Part shown: in pieces, positions 44,601 through 58,367 of the stretch
Position numbering within the stretch: the first letter of the stretch is position 1
Layout of the letters: every line of letters begins with the position of its first letter
Assembly (NCBI GenBank): GCA_963749675.1
Contig: CAVVNT010000010.1
Coordinates: forward strand, 1,054,001 to 1,118,000
From: Roseitranquillus sp963749675
GTDB taxonomy: Bacteria; Pseudomonadota; Alphaproteobacteria; Rhodobacterales; Rhodobacteraceae
DNA length: 64,000 nt
Direction: 5' to 3'
Made by a program: the position numbers and the translations under genes
The notes under the pieces: generated by a model
The model's database searches: none
What the model saw: only the letters and a program-made list of their open reading frames with translations
Told to the model about the DNA's origin: nothing

Positions 44601-45584
44601 ATGTCGAAGCTCGTGACGATCTATGGCGGTTCAGGATTCGTCGGGCGCTACGTCGCCAGGCGGATGGCGGCCTTGGGATGGCGGGTCCGGGTCGCATGCC
44701 GGCATCCCAACGATGCCCTCTTCGTGCGCACGTACGGTGTGGTCGGTCAGGTCGAGCCAGTCTTCTGCAACGTACGCGACGACGACAGCGTGCGCGAAGT
44801 CATGGTCGGCGCCGACAGCGTCGTGAATTGCATCGGCATCCTGGCCGAGGCGGGCAAGAACACCTTCCGCGCCGTGCAGGCGGAGGGTGCGGATCGCATT
44901 GCGCGCATCGCGGCGGAGCAGGGCGTTTCGAACCTCGTTATGATCTCGGCGATCGGGGCGGACCCCGAGAGCGGCAGCGAATATGCGCGCACAAAGGCTA
45001 CAGGAGAGGCTGCAGTGCTCCGACATTTCGGCAATGCGGTCATCCTCCGCCCGTCGATCATTTTCGGGCCGGAGGACGAGTTCTTCAATCGCTTCGCCGG
45101 AATGGCCCGCTACGGGCCGTTTCTTCCGGTCATCGGCGCCAATACGCGGTTCCAGCCAGTCTACGTCGACGACGTCGCCGAGGCCGCCGTCAAGGGAGCC
45201 ATCGGGCAGGCTGCGCCTGGGACCTACGAGCTCGGCGGACCCGACGTCGATACCTTCCGCGAGCTGATGCAGCAGATGCTCGGCATCATCCGGCGGCGGC
45301 GCATAATAATCGGTTTGCCGTTCTGGTTTGGCCGCCTCATGGCGTCGGGCTTTTCGGCGCTTAGCTTTCTGACCCTTGGTCTCGCTCCGCAACCTGTCAC
45401 CAAGGATCAGGTTCGGAACCTCGCTCACGACAACGTCGTGTCGGACCGGGCAAGGACGTTCGCCGATCTCGGCATCGTGCCGACGTCGCTTGAGGCCGTC
45501 CTGCCGGGCTATCTTTGGCGCTTTCGTCCTTCAGGCCAGTACGACGCCATCAAGGAATCCGCGCGGAATCTGCGTCAGCCGTAG
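44601..45584 (+). CDS. NDUFA9-like atypical SDR (complex I-associated family)
   Basis: 327 aa from the ATG at 44601 (MSKLVTIYGGSGFVGRYVAR), which has GGAGG upstream; an earlier in-frame GTG at 44577 is less likely. NAD(P) motif YGGSGFVGRYVARRM, VVNCIGILAEAGKNTFRAVQ, HFGNAVILRPSIIFGPEDEF, FFNRFAGMARYGPFLPVIGA, TRFQPVYVDDVAEAAVKGA. These lines match the alphaproteobacterial homologues of the mitochondrial complex I subunit NDUFA9, which bind a nucleotide without known catalysis. Convergent with uppP, overlapping by ten bases. Confidence 0.88.
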   Translation: MSKLVTIYGGSGFVGRYVARRMAALGWRVRVACRHPNDALFVRTYGVVGQVEPVFCNVRDDDSVREVMVGADSVVNCIGILAEAGKNTFRAVQAEGADRIARIAAEQGVSNLVMISAIGADPESGSEYARTKATGEAAVLRHFGNAVILRPSIIFGPEDEFFNRFAGMARYGPFLPVIGANTRFQPVYVDDVAEAAVKGAIGQAAPGTYELGGPDVDTFRELMQQMLGIIRRRRIIIGLPFWFGRLMASGFSALSFLTLGLAPQPVTKDQVRNLAHDNVVSDRARTFADLGIVPTSLEAVLPGYLWRFRPSGQYDAIKESARNLRQP

Positions 45585-46378
45585 GCGATGGCGAGCAGGA
45601 TCGCGCCGAGGACGACCCGGTAGATCACGTATGGCGCGAAGCTGACCGTCCGCAAGAGGCGGAACATGAGCGCGAGCGCCAGAAGGGCGGCGACGAAGGC
45701 GAAAGCCGCAGCTATGGCTGCGTCGGCCGCGAGCGTCGCGTCGGCGTCCGCAGCAACTTCGATGCCGAGAAGGGTGCCTGAGGCTAGAATCGTGGGTATC
45801 GACATGAGCATCGAGATCTTGGCCGCGCCGTACCGATCATAGCCGAGGAAGCGCGCGCCGGTGATGACGATCCCGGACCGGGAAGTTCCGGGGATCAGTG
45901 CCACGGCCTGCCACAGGCCGAGAATGACGGCGTCTCTCAGGCTCCAGCGCTCGGCCGGACGCTCTTCCGGTCGTTGACGGTCGGCCCACCAGAGAACGAT
46001 GCCGAAGACAATCATCCCCCATCCGATCACGGCCGTCGATCGCAGTGCGAGGTCGACCCCGGTGACTTTGAGCGCGAGGCCCGCAAGCACGACGGGTATG
46101 GTCGCGACGATCAGGCAAAGCGCCAGGAACGCGCCTTGCGTATCAAGCTTGCCGGTGATGAGACGGACCGCTCCGCTGGCGGCCAGCGCCACGTCCTTAC
46201 GGAAGAATACGATCACGGCACCAAGACTGCCGACATGCACGGCCACGTCGATGGTCTGTCCTTGATCGACCGTGCCGAGCAGCTTCGGAAGTAGGATCAA
46301 GTGCCCGGATGACGAGATCGGAAGGAACTCCGTCAGACCCTGAATCACGGCGACGAGGACGAGGTGAAACAGGGTCAT
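45575..46378 (-). CDS. uppP: Undecaprenyl-diphosphatase
   Basis: 267 aa integral membrane protein with about eight helices. Catalytic motifs: VAVIQGLTEFLPISSSGHLI (E-rich motif 1) and LIPGTSRSGIVITGARFLGY (PGxSRSG motif 2). It converts undecaprenyl diphosphate to the monophosphate for reuse in peptidoglycan synthesis; overproduction gives bacitracin resistance in other species. Confidence 0.95.
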   Translation of the reverse strand: MTLFHLVLVAVIQGLTEFLPISSSGHLILLPKLLGTVDQGQTIDVAVHVGSLGAVIVFFRKDVALAASGAVRLITGKLDTQGAFLALCLIVATIPVVLAGLALKVTGVDLALRSTAVIGWGMIVFGIVLWWADRQRPEERPAERWSLRDAVILGLWQAVALIPGTSRSGIVITGARFLGYDRYGAAKISMLMSIPTILASGTLLGIEVAADADATLAADAAIAAAFAFVAALLALALMFRLLRTVSFAPYVIYRVVLGAILLAIAYG

Positions 46379-46496
46379 GAAGAACTCGGAACGATTCGCT
46401 CCCTTCTTCTAGCGGAGCGGCTTCGCCAAAAATAGGGCGCATATACTTACCCGAATTTCGTTCAAGTCTACCTGTGGGAGTGCTCGAACGTAAGAT

Positions 46497-46535
46497 CCAA
46501 TTCTCTATTGGGTCAGCAACAATGACTTTATATCT
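46497..46535 (+). promoter_or_regulatory. Inverted repeat and possible promoter upstream of gltD
   Basis: CCAAT-TCTCT-ATTGG (46497-46511) is followed by a TTGGGT / TATATC pair spaced about 15 bases apart, in the AT-richer 202-base gap before gltD. Likely promoter area of the gltDB operon; the exact elements are a guess. Confidence 0.3.
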
Positions 46536-46580
46536 GTCGCGCGCCTCGCTAAGAACGCGTGGACACTAAGGGGAGGTCCG

Positions 46581-48014
46581 ATGGCGGACAATCCAATGCT
46601 GAAGTTCGTCACCGTTCCGCGCGACATGCCGACGAAGCGTGAAGCGACGGCTCGCACGACCGACTTCGACGAGATCTATTCCGAGTATGCGGATCGCAAG
46701 GCGGCCGAGCAGTCGGCGCGTTGCAGTCAATGCGGCGTTCCCTACTGCCAAAGCCACTGTCCGCTGCACAACAACATCCCCGACTGGCTTCGTCTCACGG
46801 CCGAGGGCCGGCTGGAGGAGGCGTACGAGATCAGCCAGGCGACCAATACCTTTCCTGAGATCTGCGGCCGTATCTGCCCACAGGACCGCCTCTGCGAGGG
46901 AAACTGCGTCATCGAGCTCTCCGGTCACGGGACCGTCACGATCGGGTCGATCGAAAAGTACATCACCGACACGGCGTGGCAGCGCGGCTGGGTCACACCC
47001 GGCCGGCCGACGATGGAACGATCCGAGAGCGTAGGCATAATCGGTGCCGGTCCCGGCGGACTGGCAGCGGCCGACATGTTGCGCCGCGCCGGGGTGCAGG
47101 TGACGGTCTACGAGCGCTACGACCGCGCGGGCGGGCTGATGACCTACGGCATCCCCGGCTTCAAGCTGGAGAAGCCGGTCGTGATGCGCCGGGTCGAGCA
47201 GCTCGAGGCGGCAGGTGTCACCTTCCGCCTGAATTGTTCGGTCGGACGCGACATGGGTTTCGACGAGATCCGCGCGGCGCACGATGCAGTGCTTGTCGCG
47301 ACCGGCGTCTACAAGAGCCGTGATCTGCAGGCGCCCGGAGTTGGTGCCGAGGGGATCGTTCGCGCCATCGACTACCTGACCGCCTCGAATCGCAAGAGCT
47401 TCGGCGACGAGGTGCCGGAGTTCGACTCCGGCGAACTCAGCGCCGAGGGCAAGAGGGTCGTCGTCATCGGCGGCGGTGATACAGCGATGGACTGCGTTCG
47501 CACGGCGGTCCGACAGGGCGCGAGGAGCGTCAAGTGCCTTTATCGCCGCGACAGGACGAACATGCCCGGCAGTCAGCGCGAGGTGGGCAATGCCGAGGAG
47601 GAGGGCGTCGACTTCGTCTGGCTCTCCGCGCCCAAGGGCTTCACCGGCGACACCGTCGATGGCGTGATGGTGCAGAAGATGCGCCTCGGCGCCCCCGACG
47701 CGACGGGCCGTCAGATGCCCGAGGTGATCGAGGGCGCAGACTACGTCGAAGAGGCCGACCTCGTCATCAAGGCCTTGGGGTTCGAGCCGGAGGAGTTGCC
47801 GAAACTCTGGGGGTGCGACGAACTCGAGGTGACGCGCTGGGGCACGATCAAGGCTGATTTTCGCTCGCATCGGACCAGCCTGCCCGACGTATGGGCGGTA
47901 GGCGACATCGTTCGCGGCGCAAGCCTCGTCGTCTGGGCGATTCGCGATGGCCGGGAGGCCGCGGAATTGATCCTGGAGAGCTTCGCGGGCGCCGCGGCCG
48001 TTGCGGCGGAATAG
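46581..48014 (+). CDS. gltD: Glutamate synthase (NADPH) small subunit
   Basis: 477 aa, ATG after GGGGAGG. N-terminal Fer4_20 domain with cysteines RCSQCGVPYCQSHCPLHNNI and CGRICPQDRLCEGNC for two 4Fe-4S clusters. FAD-binding GIIGAGPGGLAAADMLRRAG, NADPH-binding VVVIGGGDTAMDCVRTAVRQ, and VWAVGDIVRGASLVVWAIRD near the C-terminus. It passes electrons from NADPH to the large subunit for glutamate synthesis from glutamine and 2-oxoglutarate. Unusually for textbook order, it precedes gltB by 105 bases, as is common in alphaproteobacteria. Confidence 0.96.
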   Translation: MADNPMLKFVTVPRDMPTKREATARTTDFDEIYSEYADRKAAEQSARCSQCGVPYCQSHCPLHNNIPDWLRLTAEGRLEEAYEISQATNTFPEICGRICPQDRLCEGNCVIELSGHGTVTIGSIEKYITDTAWQRGWVTPGRPTMERSESVGIIGAGPGGLAAADMLRRAGVQVTVYERYDRAGGLMTYGIPGFKLEKPVVMRRVEQLEAAGVTFRLNCSVGRDMGFDEIRAAHDAVLVATGVYKSRDLQAPGVGAEGIVRAIDYLTASNRKSFGDEVPEFDSGELSAEGKRVVVIGGGDTAMDCVRTAVRQGARSVKCLYRRDRTNMPGSQREVGNAEEEGVDFVWLSAPKGFTGDTVDGVMVQKMRLGAPDATGRQMPEVIEGADYVEEADLVIKALGFEPEELPKLWGCDELEVTRWGTIKADFRSHRTSLPDVWAVGDIVRGASLVVWAIRDGREAAELILESFAGAAAVAAE

Positions 48015-48119
48015 AGTGTGCAGATCGCCGCTCGTCCATGTTTGCCGCCCGGTCTTCGCCCCCGGCGCGGCGGCGCTCGGAAACCACTGTGAAGATCGCC
48101 TTGTCGAGGGAGACGCGCG

Positions 48120-52643
<4,524 letters not shown>

Positions 52644-52651
52644 GGGAAGCG

Positions 52652-52674
52652 GCGCCCGGTGACAGACCGGGCGC
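52652..52674 (+). terminator. Hairpin after gltB
   Basis: GCGCCCGGT pairs with ACCGGGCGC around GACAG, nine bases after the stop. No T tract, so probably a weak or factor-assisted terminator. Confidence 0.5.
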
Positions 52675-52838
52675 GGCACGCCCGGCAACGAAGCGTGCGG
52701 AACCGAAGTCGCGCGATCCACACCTTTTTCTTCAATGTCCCCAAGCAGTTCTCGCCGGCGCCCAGGTTAAGTCGCGTTCGTCAGCTATGGACAAGTCGGA
52801 CTTGACCGTCTGGCGAATCCGCTCGCATGTGTCGGACC

Positions 52839-53546
52839 ATGGCAAGAACGCGCGCTGACACGGCTGCCCCCTTCTTCTGGGTCGCGAGAATTCGGAGCCA
52901 CGCAATACGCGCGGCCCTGGGGATCGTCTGCGCCGTTGCCGCGCTGATTGTCGCGTTCGCGTTCGTGGGGCCGCCGTCGACGCCGACGATCGTGGCCGAA
53001 CGCGTTCGGCTAGGGACGGTCGAGCGCACCTGGGCGCCCCTCGAGGCGATCGCACCGGGCGCGGCTCGCGCGGTGGTCGCCGCGGAAGACTCAGATTTCT
53101 GCCGGCACTGGGGCTTCGACATGGCGGCGATCCGCGCTGCGATCGACGCGGGGGGGCGCCGCGGGGCGTCGACCATCAGTCAGCAGACCGTGAAGAACGT
53201 TTTTCTGTGGCAGGGCCGATCGTGGCCAAGAAAGGCGTTGGAGGCGCTGATCACGCCTGCGGTGGAGGCGATCTGGACCAAGCGGAGGATACTCGAGGTC
53301 TATCTCAACGTCGCTGAGATGGGACCCGGTGTCTTCGGGATCGAGGCGGCGGCGCGACACTGGTTCGGAGTGCCGGCGGCTGACCTGACGGGAGAACAGG
53401 CCGCTCGGATCGCCGCCATCCTCCCCGCCCCACGCGATCGCTCGCCAACGGCGCCGTCGGATTTCGTGCGTCGCCGGGCGGCGCAGATCATCGACGGCGC
53501 AGAAACAATCCGTCGCGATGGACGCGCAGAATGCTTCGAGGCTTGA
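52839..53546 (+). CDS. mtgA: Monofunctional peptidoglycan transglycosylase
   Basis: 235 aa from the ATG at 52839; an ATG at 52827 is also possible. One membrane anchor (ALGIVCAVAALIVAFAFVGP), then a GT51 domain: VVAAEDSDFCRHWGFDMAAI (catalytic Glu), GGRRGASTISQQTVKNVFLW, RSWPRKALEALITPAVEAIW, KRRILEVYLNVAEMGPGVFG. No transpeptidase domain. It polymerises lipid II glycan strands at the periplasmic face of the inner membrane. Confidence 0.93.
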   Translation: MARTRADTAAPFFWVARIRSHAIRAALGIVCAVAALIVAFAFVGPPSTPTIVAERVRLGTVERTWAPLEAIAPGAARAVVAAEDSDFCRHWGFDMAAIRAAIDAGGRRGASTISQQTVKNVFLWQGRSWPRKALEALITPAVEAIWTKRRILEVYLNVAEMGPGVFGIEAAARHWFGVPAADLTGEQAARIAAILPAPRDRSPTAPSDFVRRRAAQIIDGAETIRRDGRAECFEA

Positions 53547-53577
53547 TGCGCGCCGCGAACCGGGCAAGAGACGTGCA

Positions 53578-54243
53578 ATGATGCGTCTTTACCATGCGCC
53601 GCTGTCGCCGTTCTGCCGGAAGGTCCGCCTGACCTTGGCGGAAAAGCGGATCGAAGTCGAACTGGTTGAGGAACGCTACTGGGAGCGCGACTCCGACTTC
53701 CTGCGCCGTTCGGTGGCTGGAAAGGTCCCGGTCCTGAGGACGGAAGACGGCTTCATGACCGAAAGCGCGGCGATCTGCGAATGGCTCGAGGAGCTGCACC
53801 CCGCGCCGCCGTTGATGCCGTCCGATCCAGTCGGACGCTATGAGGTTCGCCGGCTCGTCCACTTCTTCGACGACACCTTTTACGACGAGGTGACGACGAA
53901 ACTGCTTGGCGAGCGGGTGAACAAGAAACTCACGGGCCGCGGATATCCGGACAGCGTGGCGGTCAAGTCGGGGGCGCGCGCAATAAAGACGTACCTCGAC
54001 ATGATGGAGGGGCTGCTGGACGCGCGCCGTTGGCTGGCGGGCGACGCGATGACTCTGGCGGACTTCGCGGCCGCGGCGCACCTGTCGGCGCTCGACTACA
54101 TCTCGGACGTGGACTGGGACCGGGTGTCGAACGTTCGGGACTGGTATGCCAAGATAAAGTCGCGGCCGGCTTTCCGGGGCCTTCTTGCCGATGCCGTGCC
54201 CGGGTTCCCGCCTCCACCGCACTATTCCGACCTGGATTTCTGA
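53578..54243 (+). CDS. Glutathione S-transferase family protein
   Basis: About 221 aa from the ATG at 53578 (MMRLYHAPLSPFCRKVRLTL). Thioredoxin-fold N-terminal domain with LSPFCRKVRL (putative active-site Ser/Cys), GKVPVLRTEDGFMTESAAIC (cis-Pro and the glutathione-binding ES pair), and an all-helical C-terminal domain (LDARRWLAGDAMTLADFAAA, the family N-capping Asp motif). Substrate unknown. Confidence 0.9.
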   Translation: MMRLYHAPLSPFCRKVRLTLAEKRIEVELVEERYWERDSDFLRRSVAGKVPVLRTEDGFMTESAAICEWLEELHPAPPLMPSDPVGRYEVRRLVHFFDDTFYDEVTTKLLGERVNKKLTGRGYPDSVAVKSGARAIKTYLDMMEGLLDARRWLAGDAMTLADFAAAAHLSALDYISDVDWDRVSNVRDWYAKIKSRPAFRGLLADAVPGFPPPPHYSDLDF

Positions 54244-54317
54244 CGCTGACGGGACAGTGGGCTGTCTGCCCCCGTCGGGCTTCGCCCGCCTCCACCGAGA
54301 TATTTGGAGAGCAAAGA

Positions 54318-55370
54318 ATGGATGGGGCGGCGCTGAAGGCCGCATTGGCGGAGCGGGCAGAGGGCGAGGGATTTTCGGCCATGGGCGTCTGTGCGCCGGA
54401 CGCGATCCCAGGTGCGGCCGCCCGGCTACAGCGCTGGCTGGCAGAGGAACGGCACGGGCAGATGGGCTGGATGAAGCGGCGGGCGGGCTGGCGGAGCTCG
54501 CCCGGTGCGCTCTGGCCCGAGGCGCGGTCGGTCGTCATGCTGGCGGAGGTGTATTCGCCCGAGAGTGACCCCATGGAGACGCTGGCGCAGCGTGATCGGG
54601 CGACGATCAGCGTTTATGCGCGGGGGGCGGACTACCATGACCTGGTCAAGAAGCGCCTGAAACGGGTCGGCCGCTGGCTGGTCGAGGCGGGGGACGCACA
54701 GATCAAGGTCTTCGTCGACACTGCGCCGGTAATGGAGAAGCCGCTGGCCGAGGCTGCGGGACTTGGCTGGCAGGGCAAGCACACGAACCTTCTTTCCCGG
54801 ATGTTGGGGAACTGGTTCTTTCTCGGCGCGATCTTCACGACCGCGGATCTTCCACCCGATGCTCCGGGGCAAGAACGTTGCGGCTCATGCCGCCGTTGCC
54901 TCGACGTCTGCCCGACCAACGCGTTTCCGGCGCCGTTCCAGCTCGATGCGCGGCGCTGCATCAGCTACCTGACGATCGAACATCGCGGTCCCGTGGACGA
55001 GGAACTGCGCCCCGGCCTCGGCAACCGGATCTATGGCTGCGACGATTGCCTGGCCGTCTGCCCGTGGAACAAGTTCGCGGCAACCGCGCGTGAGGTCCGT
55101 TATGCAGCGCGCGACGGGACGGTCGCGCCGCGGCTCGAGGAGCTCGCGGCGCTGGATGACACCGACTTTCGCGCGCGCTTTGCCGGATCTCCGATCAAGC
55201 GCATCGGTCGCGACCGGTTCGTCCGCAACGTCGCGTACGCGATCGGCAATTCCAGCGACCCGTCGCTGCGCCGCGCCGTGCAGCGTCTCATGGCCGACGG
55301 CGATCCGGCAGTCGCCGACGCGGCGCGGTGGGCGGACGGGCGTCTGGCGGCTGCCTCCGACGCGCCCTAG
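54318..55370 (+). CDS. queG: Epoxyqueuosine reductase
   Basis: 350 aa from the ATG at 54318. Motifs: YSPESDPMETLAQRDRATIS, VYARGADYHDLVKKRLKRV, FVDTAPVMEKPLAEAAGLGW (catalytic Asp region), GKHTNLLSRMLGNWFFLGAI, and two 4Fe-4S cysteine sets CGSCRRCLDVCPTNAF and CDDCLAVCPWNKF. A C-terminal HEAT-like segment follows. It uses cobalamin to reduce epoxyqueuosine to queuosine in tRNA, the last step of that modification. Confidence 0.95.
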   Translation: MDGAALKAALAERAEGEGFSAMGVCAPDAIPGAAARLQRWLAEERHGQMGWMKRRAGWRSSPGALWPEARSVVMLAEVYSPESDPMETLAQRDRATISVYARGADYHDLVKKRLKRVGRWLVEAGDAQIKVFVDTAPVMEKPLAEAAGLGWQGKHTNLLSRMLGNWFFLGAIFTTADLPPDAPGQERCGSCRRCLDVCPTNAFPAPFQLDARRCISYLTIEHRGPVDEELRPGLGNRIYGCDDCLAVCPWNKFAATAREVRYAARDGTVAPRLEELAALDDTDFRARFAGSPIKRIGRDRFVRNVAYAIGNSSDPSLRRAVQRLMADGDPAVADAARWADGRLAAASDAP

Positions 55371-55383
55371 GCTTCGGCGCAGG

Positions 55384-56346
55384 ATGAACGTGCTGCGAAA
55401 GACTGCCACACACCTCGAGCATGGATGGGAGCGTCTGACCGCCACCGGAGGCGATCCGGTCCTCGACGCCTATCGCGGCTACGCCACGCCGGACGCCCTG
55501 ATCGTCCGCGGGCGCGTCCTGACCGCGTTGCGACGTACGAAGCCCGAGCCCGAGGCGAGCAAATTGACCAACCTGCTGCAGATGGGGGGGCTTTTTCTGA
55601 CCAGCGAGGTCTCGGGCGTGCCCGTCCATTCGCCCGAGACCGGTCATACGACCAAGAGCGACGCGGAAGGCTACATACGCCTTCTCATCCGGCGCGAGGC
55701 GCATGCGCCCGGCTGGAACGAGGTCCATCTGCAGATCCCGGGGCGGCCGGCGACGCGCAGGGGGTTTCCCGTTCTCGTGCCTCCCGCGGAGGCGCGCCGC
55801 GGCGTGATTTCGGACGTCGACGACACGATGATGCGGACCGGCGCGTACTCGCTCGCGCGGAACCTCTGGACAACCTTCACCGGCAGCGCGCTGACGCGCG
55901 AGATCTTTCCCGACGCGGTCGCGCTGATGACAAGGCTCCATGATGGCATGAACCCGGTGTTCTACGTCTCATCCTCGCCGTGGAATCTGCATCACTTTCT
56001 TGATGCAGTGTTCGCACGCGCGGGCCTCGTGCCCGGGCCGATGTTCCTTCGCGACCTCGGATTGTCGGGAAATCGGGGCCACAAGGATCACAAGGGCGCG
56101 GCGATCGACGAGATACTCGCTGCAAACCCGGATCTGTCCTTCGTGCTGATCGGCGACACCGGCCAGAAGGACGCCTTCGTCTACCGCGACGCCATCGCGC
56201 GCCATCCGGGCCGGATCGAGCATGTGATTTTGCGAGAGCCGGTGGTGGGCGCCCCGCAGCCAAGCCTCGATGCCATTTCCGAGATCGAGGCGACCGGCGT
56301 GTCGGTTCACCACGCAAGAGATTTCAAGGGCGCTGTCGACGCCTGA
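55384..56346 (+). CDS. App1-family phosphatase (DUF2183)
   Basis: 320 aa from the ATG at 55384. The N-terminal beta-rich part (TPDALIVRGRVLTALRRTKP, SDAEGYIRLLIRREAHAPGW) precedes a HAD-like catalytic core: RRGVISDVDDTMMRTGAYSL (Asp nucleophile motif), NPVFYVSSSPWNLHHFLDAV, HKDHKGAAIDEILAANPDLS and FVLIGDTGQKDAFVYRDAIA. This set is the App1/phosphatidate-phosphatase-like signature known from yeast App1. The bacterial substrate is not established. Begins 13 bases after queG. Confidence 0.9.
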   Translation: MNVLRKTATHLEHGWERLTATGGDPVLDAYRGYATPDALIVRGRVLTALRRTKPEPEASKLTNLLQMGGLFLTSEVSGVPVHSPETGHTTKSDAEGYIRLLIRREAHAPGWNEVHLQIPGRPATRRGFPVLVPPAEARRGVISDVDDTMMRTGAYSLARNLWTTFTGSALTREIFPDAVALMTRLHDGMNPVFYVSSSPWNLHHFLDAVFARAGLVPGPMFLRDLGLSGNRGHKDHKGAAIDEILAANPDLSFVLIGDTGQKDAFVYRDAIARHPGRIEHVILREPVVGAPQPSLDAISEIEATGVSVHHARDFKGAVDA

Positions 56347-56428
56347 GCACAACAGATAGCGCTTGAAAGTTGATCTGGCGGACAGGCACTCTCTCCGGGG
56401 AAGAGGCGAAAACCGAGGGAGGAACAGC

Positions 56429-57682
56429 ATGAAATTTCTGACGATGACCAGCGTACTGGCGCTCGCGGCAATAGGGGCGGTGGCCCAGCAGGCCGTGTTG
56501 CCGGACAACATCGAGCGGTTGCAGAAGATGCAGACGACAGATGCCACTTTCACCTTCATCGATCAGGAGGGCGACTACGCCGACGGCATTCGGCAGAACC
56601 TGGAGGGCATCGAGATGCCCGAGGGTTTCGAGATCGAGCTTTATGCAGTCGTCCCGGACGCCCGTCACATCACCGTCGGTCCACAGGGCGTCGTCACGTT
56701 CGTCGGCACGCGCAAGGACAAGGTCTGGGCCGTGACCGACCGCAACAAGGACCGAGTGGCCGACGAGGTGAAGGACTTCGCCCCGTCGATCCAGTTCACC
56801 GTCCCGAACGGCGTCTGCTTCAGCCCTGACGGAATTCTCCATATCGTCGAGCAGAACCGTGTCCTCGCGAGCCCAGCCGCCGAGTTCTTCTACGAGGGGC
56901 CCGACGTGCCGGTGGGCATCCTCGTCCCGCAAGGCGAGTTGATCCCGCCGGAGGAGGAGAGCTTCAACCACTCGGCCCGCGTCTGCGACATCGGGCCGGA
57001 CGGAAAGATCTACATCTCGCTCGGCCAGCCCTTCAACGTGCCGCCGCCGGAGAAGCGCGAGCTCTACAACGAGTGGGGCATCGGCGGCATTGTCCGGATG
57101 AACACCGATGGAACGGATCGCGAGATTTATACCAACGGCATCCGCAACTCGGTCGGGCACGACTTCCATCCCGAGACCGGAGAGCTGTGGTTCACCGACA
57201 ACCAGGTCGACGGCATGGGCGACGACATCCCGCCGGGCGAGATCAACCGCCAGACCGCGATGGGCCAGCACTTCGGATTTCCGTACTATGGCGGCGGCGA
57301 CGTGCGCACGAACGAGTATCAGGGCGAGGAGCCACCGGCGGATGTGGTGTTCCCGGTCGTCGAGACGGTGGCGCACGCAGCAGACCTTGGCATGAGGTTC
57401 TACACCGGCGACATGTTCCCGGAGGAGTACCAGAACGCGATCTTCTCGGCCCAGCATGGCTCGTGGAACCGCACCACGCCGGTCGGCGCGCGGGTCATGG
57501 TCACCACGATCGACGATGAGGGGAACGCCACGACGGAGCCCTTCGCCGAGGGCTGGCTCGACGAGAACGGCGAGTATTTAGGCCGGCCGGTCGACGTCGC
57601 GCAACTCCGCGACGGGTCGCTTCTGGTGTCCGACGACCTCGTCGGGGCGATCTACCGCATCAGCTATTCCGGCAACATGTGA
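56429..57682 (+). CDS. PQQ-dependent sugar dehydrogenase-like protein (periplasmic)
   Basis: 417 aa from the ATG at 56429 (AGGGAGGAACAGC upstream). Signal peptide MKFLTMTSVLALAAIGAVAQ. Six-bladed propeller of the glucose/sorbosone dehydrogenase type: GFEIELYAVVPDARHITVGP, SFNHSARVCDIGPDGKIYIS (the conserved His), GIRNSVGHDFHPETGELWFT, EINRQTAMGQHFGFPYYGGG, AQHGSWNRTTPVGARVMVT, VDVAQLRDGSLLVSDDLVGA. No haem motif. The cytochrome gene overlapping its stop may receive the electrons. Cofactor use is inferred from the family. Confidence 0.87.
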   Translation: MKFLTMTSVLALAAIGAVAQQAVLPDNIERLQKMQTTDATFTFIDQEGDYADGIRQNLEGIEMPEGFEIELYAVVPDARHITVGPQGVVTFVGTRKDKVWAVTDRNKDRVADEVKDFAPSIQFTVPNGVCFSPDGILHIVEQNRVLASPAAEFFYEGPDVPVGILVPQGELIPPEEESFNHSARVCDIGPDGKIYISLGQPFNVPPPEKRELYNEWGIGGIVRMNTDGTDREIYTNGIRNSVGHDFHPETGELWFTDNQVDGMGDDIPPGEINRQTAMGQHFGFPYYGGGDVRTNEYQGEEPPADVVFPVVETVAHAADLGMRFYTGDMFPEEYQNAIFSAQHGSWNRTTPVGARVMVTTIDDEGNATTEPFAEGWLDENGEYLGRPVDVAQLRDGSLLVSDDLVGAIYRISYSGNM

Positions 57683-58329
57683 AGCGCGTCGCGCGAGAGG
57701 AGGCCCCGGGTCGAGCCCGGGGCACCACATTGCGGAGCGATGGCCGCGTCGCCGTAAGCACGTGTCGGGACCTGTTGATTGCAATGCCGCTTGCGGTTGT
57801 TGCGGCCTCTGCCTCGGCGCAGGATCTCCAGGCGGGCCGCCAGGTCGCCGGGATGTGCCGGACCTGTCACGGACTTGAGGGGATGGCGCAGATCCCCATC
57901 GCGCCCAATATCGGCGGCGAGCCTGCAAGCTACCTCGCCGGTCAGCTTCGCGCGTTTCGATCGGGCGAACGGCAGCACGAGATGATGAGCGTCGTCGCCT
58001 CCGGGCTCTCCGACAAGCAGATCGACGACGTGGCGGCCTGGTACGCGGCGCACGAAGCGACCGCCGAGCTGACCGCGGATCCGGACGAGGCGCCCGAAGC
58101 TTGCGTGTCATGTCACGGCGCCGACGGCATCGCCGTCATCGACGAGGCTCCGAACCTCGCCGGCGAGAGCAACATCTACATCGAGACGCAGCTCAAGACG
58201 TTCCGAAACGGCAAGCGCCGCGGAGACGTCATGCCTTCCATCGCGGCCGGCCTCACCGATGCGGAGATGCGTTCGGCGGCCGACTGGTATTCGAACGCCC
58301 GCGTGACGATCCGACCGGCGAGCGAGTGA
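57679..58329 (+). CDS. Dihaem cytochrome c (c4-like)
   Basis: Starts at GTG 57679 (GTGA overlap with the upstream stop) or, to give a cleaner signal peptide, TTG at 57730. The export signal DLLIAMPLAVVAASASAQD is followed by two c-type domains with haem motifs CRTCHG and CVSCHG and distal segments LAGQLRAFRSGERQHEMMSV and IETQLKTFRNGKRRGDVMPS (axial Met). Likely periplasmic electron acceptor for the PQQ-type dehydrogenase encoded just upstream. Confidence 0.88.
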   Translation: MKRVAREEAPGRARGTTLRSDGRVAVSTCRDLLIAMPLAVVAASASAQDLQAGRQVAGMCRTCHGLEGMAQIPIAPNIGGEPASYLAGQLRAFRSGERQHEMMSVVASGLSDKQIDDVAAWYAAHEATAELTADPDEAPEACVSCHGADGIAVIDEAPNLAGESNIYIETQLKTFRNGKRRGDVMPSIAAGLTDAEMRSAADWYSNARVTIRPASE

Positions 58330-58367
58330 CGCTTTCGCCTGCCGCCGGCGCGGCGTAAGGCCGCGGC

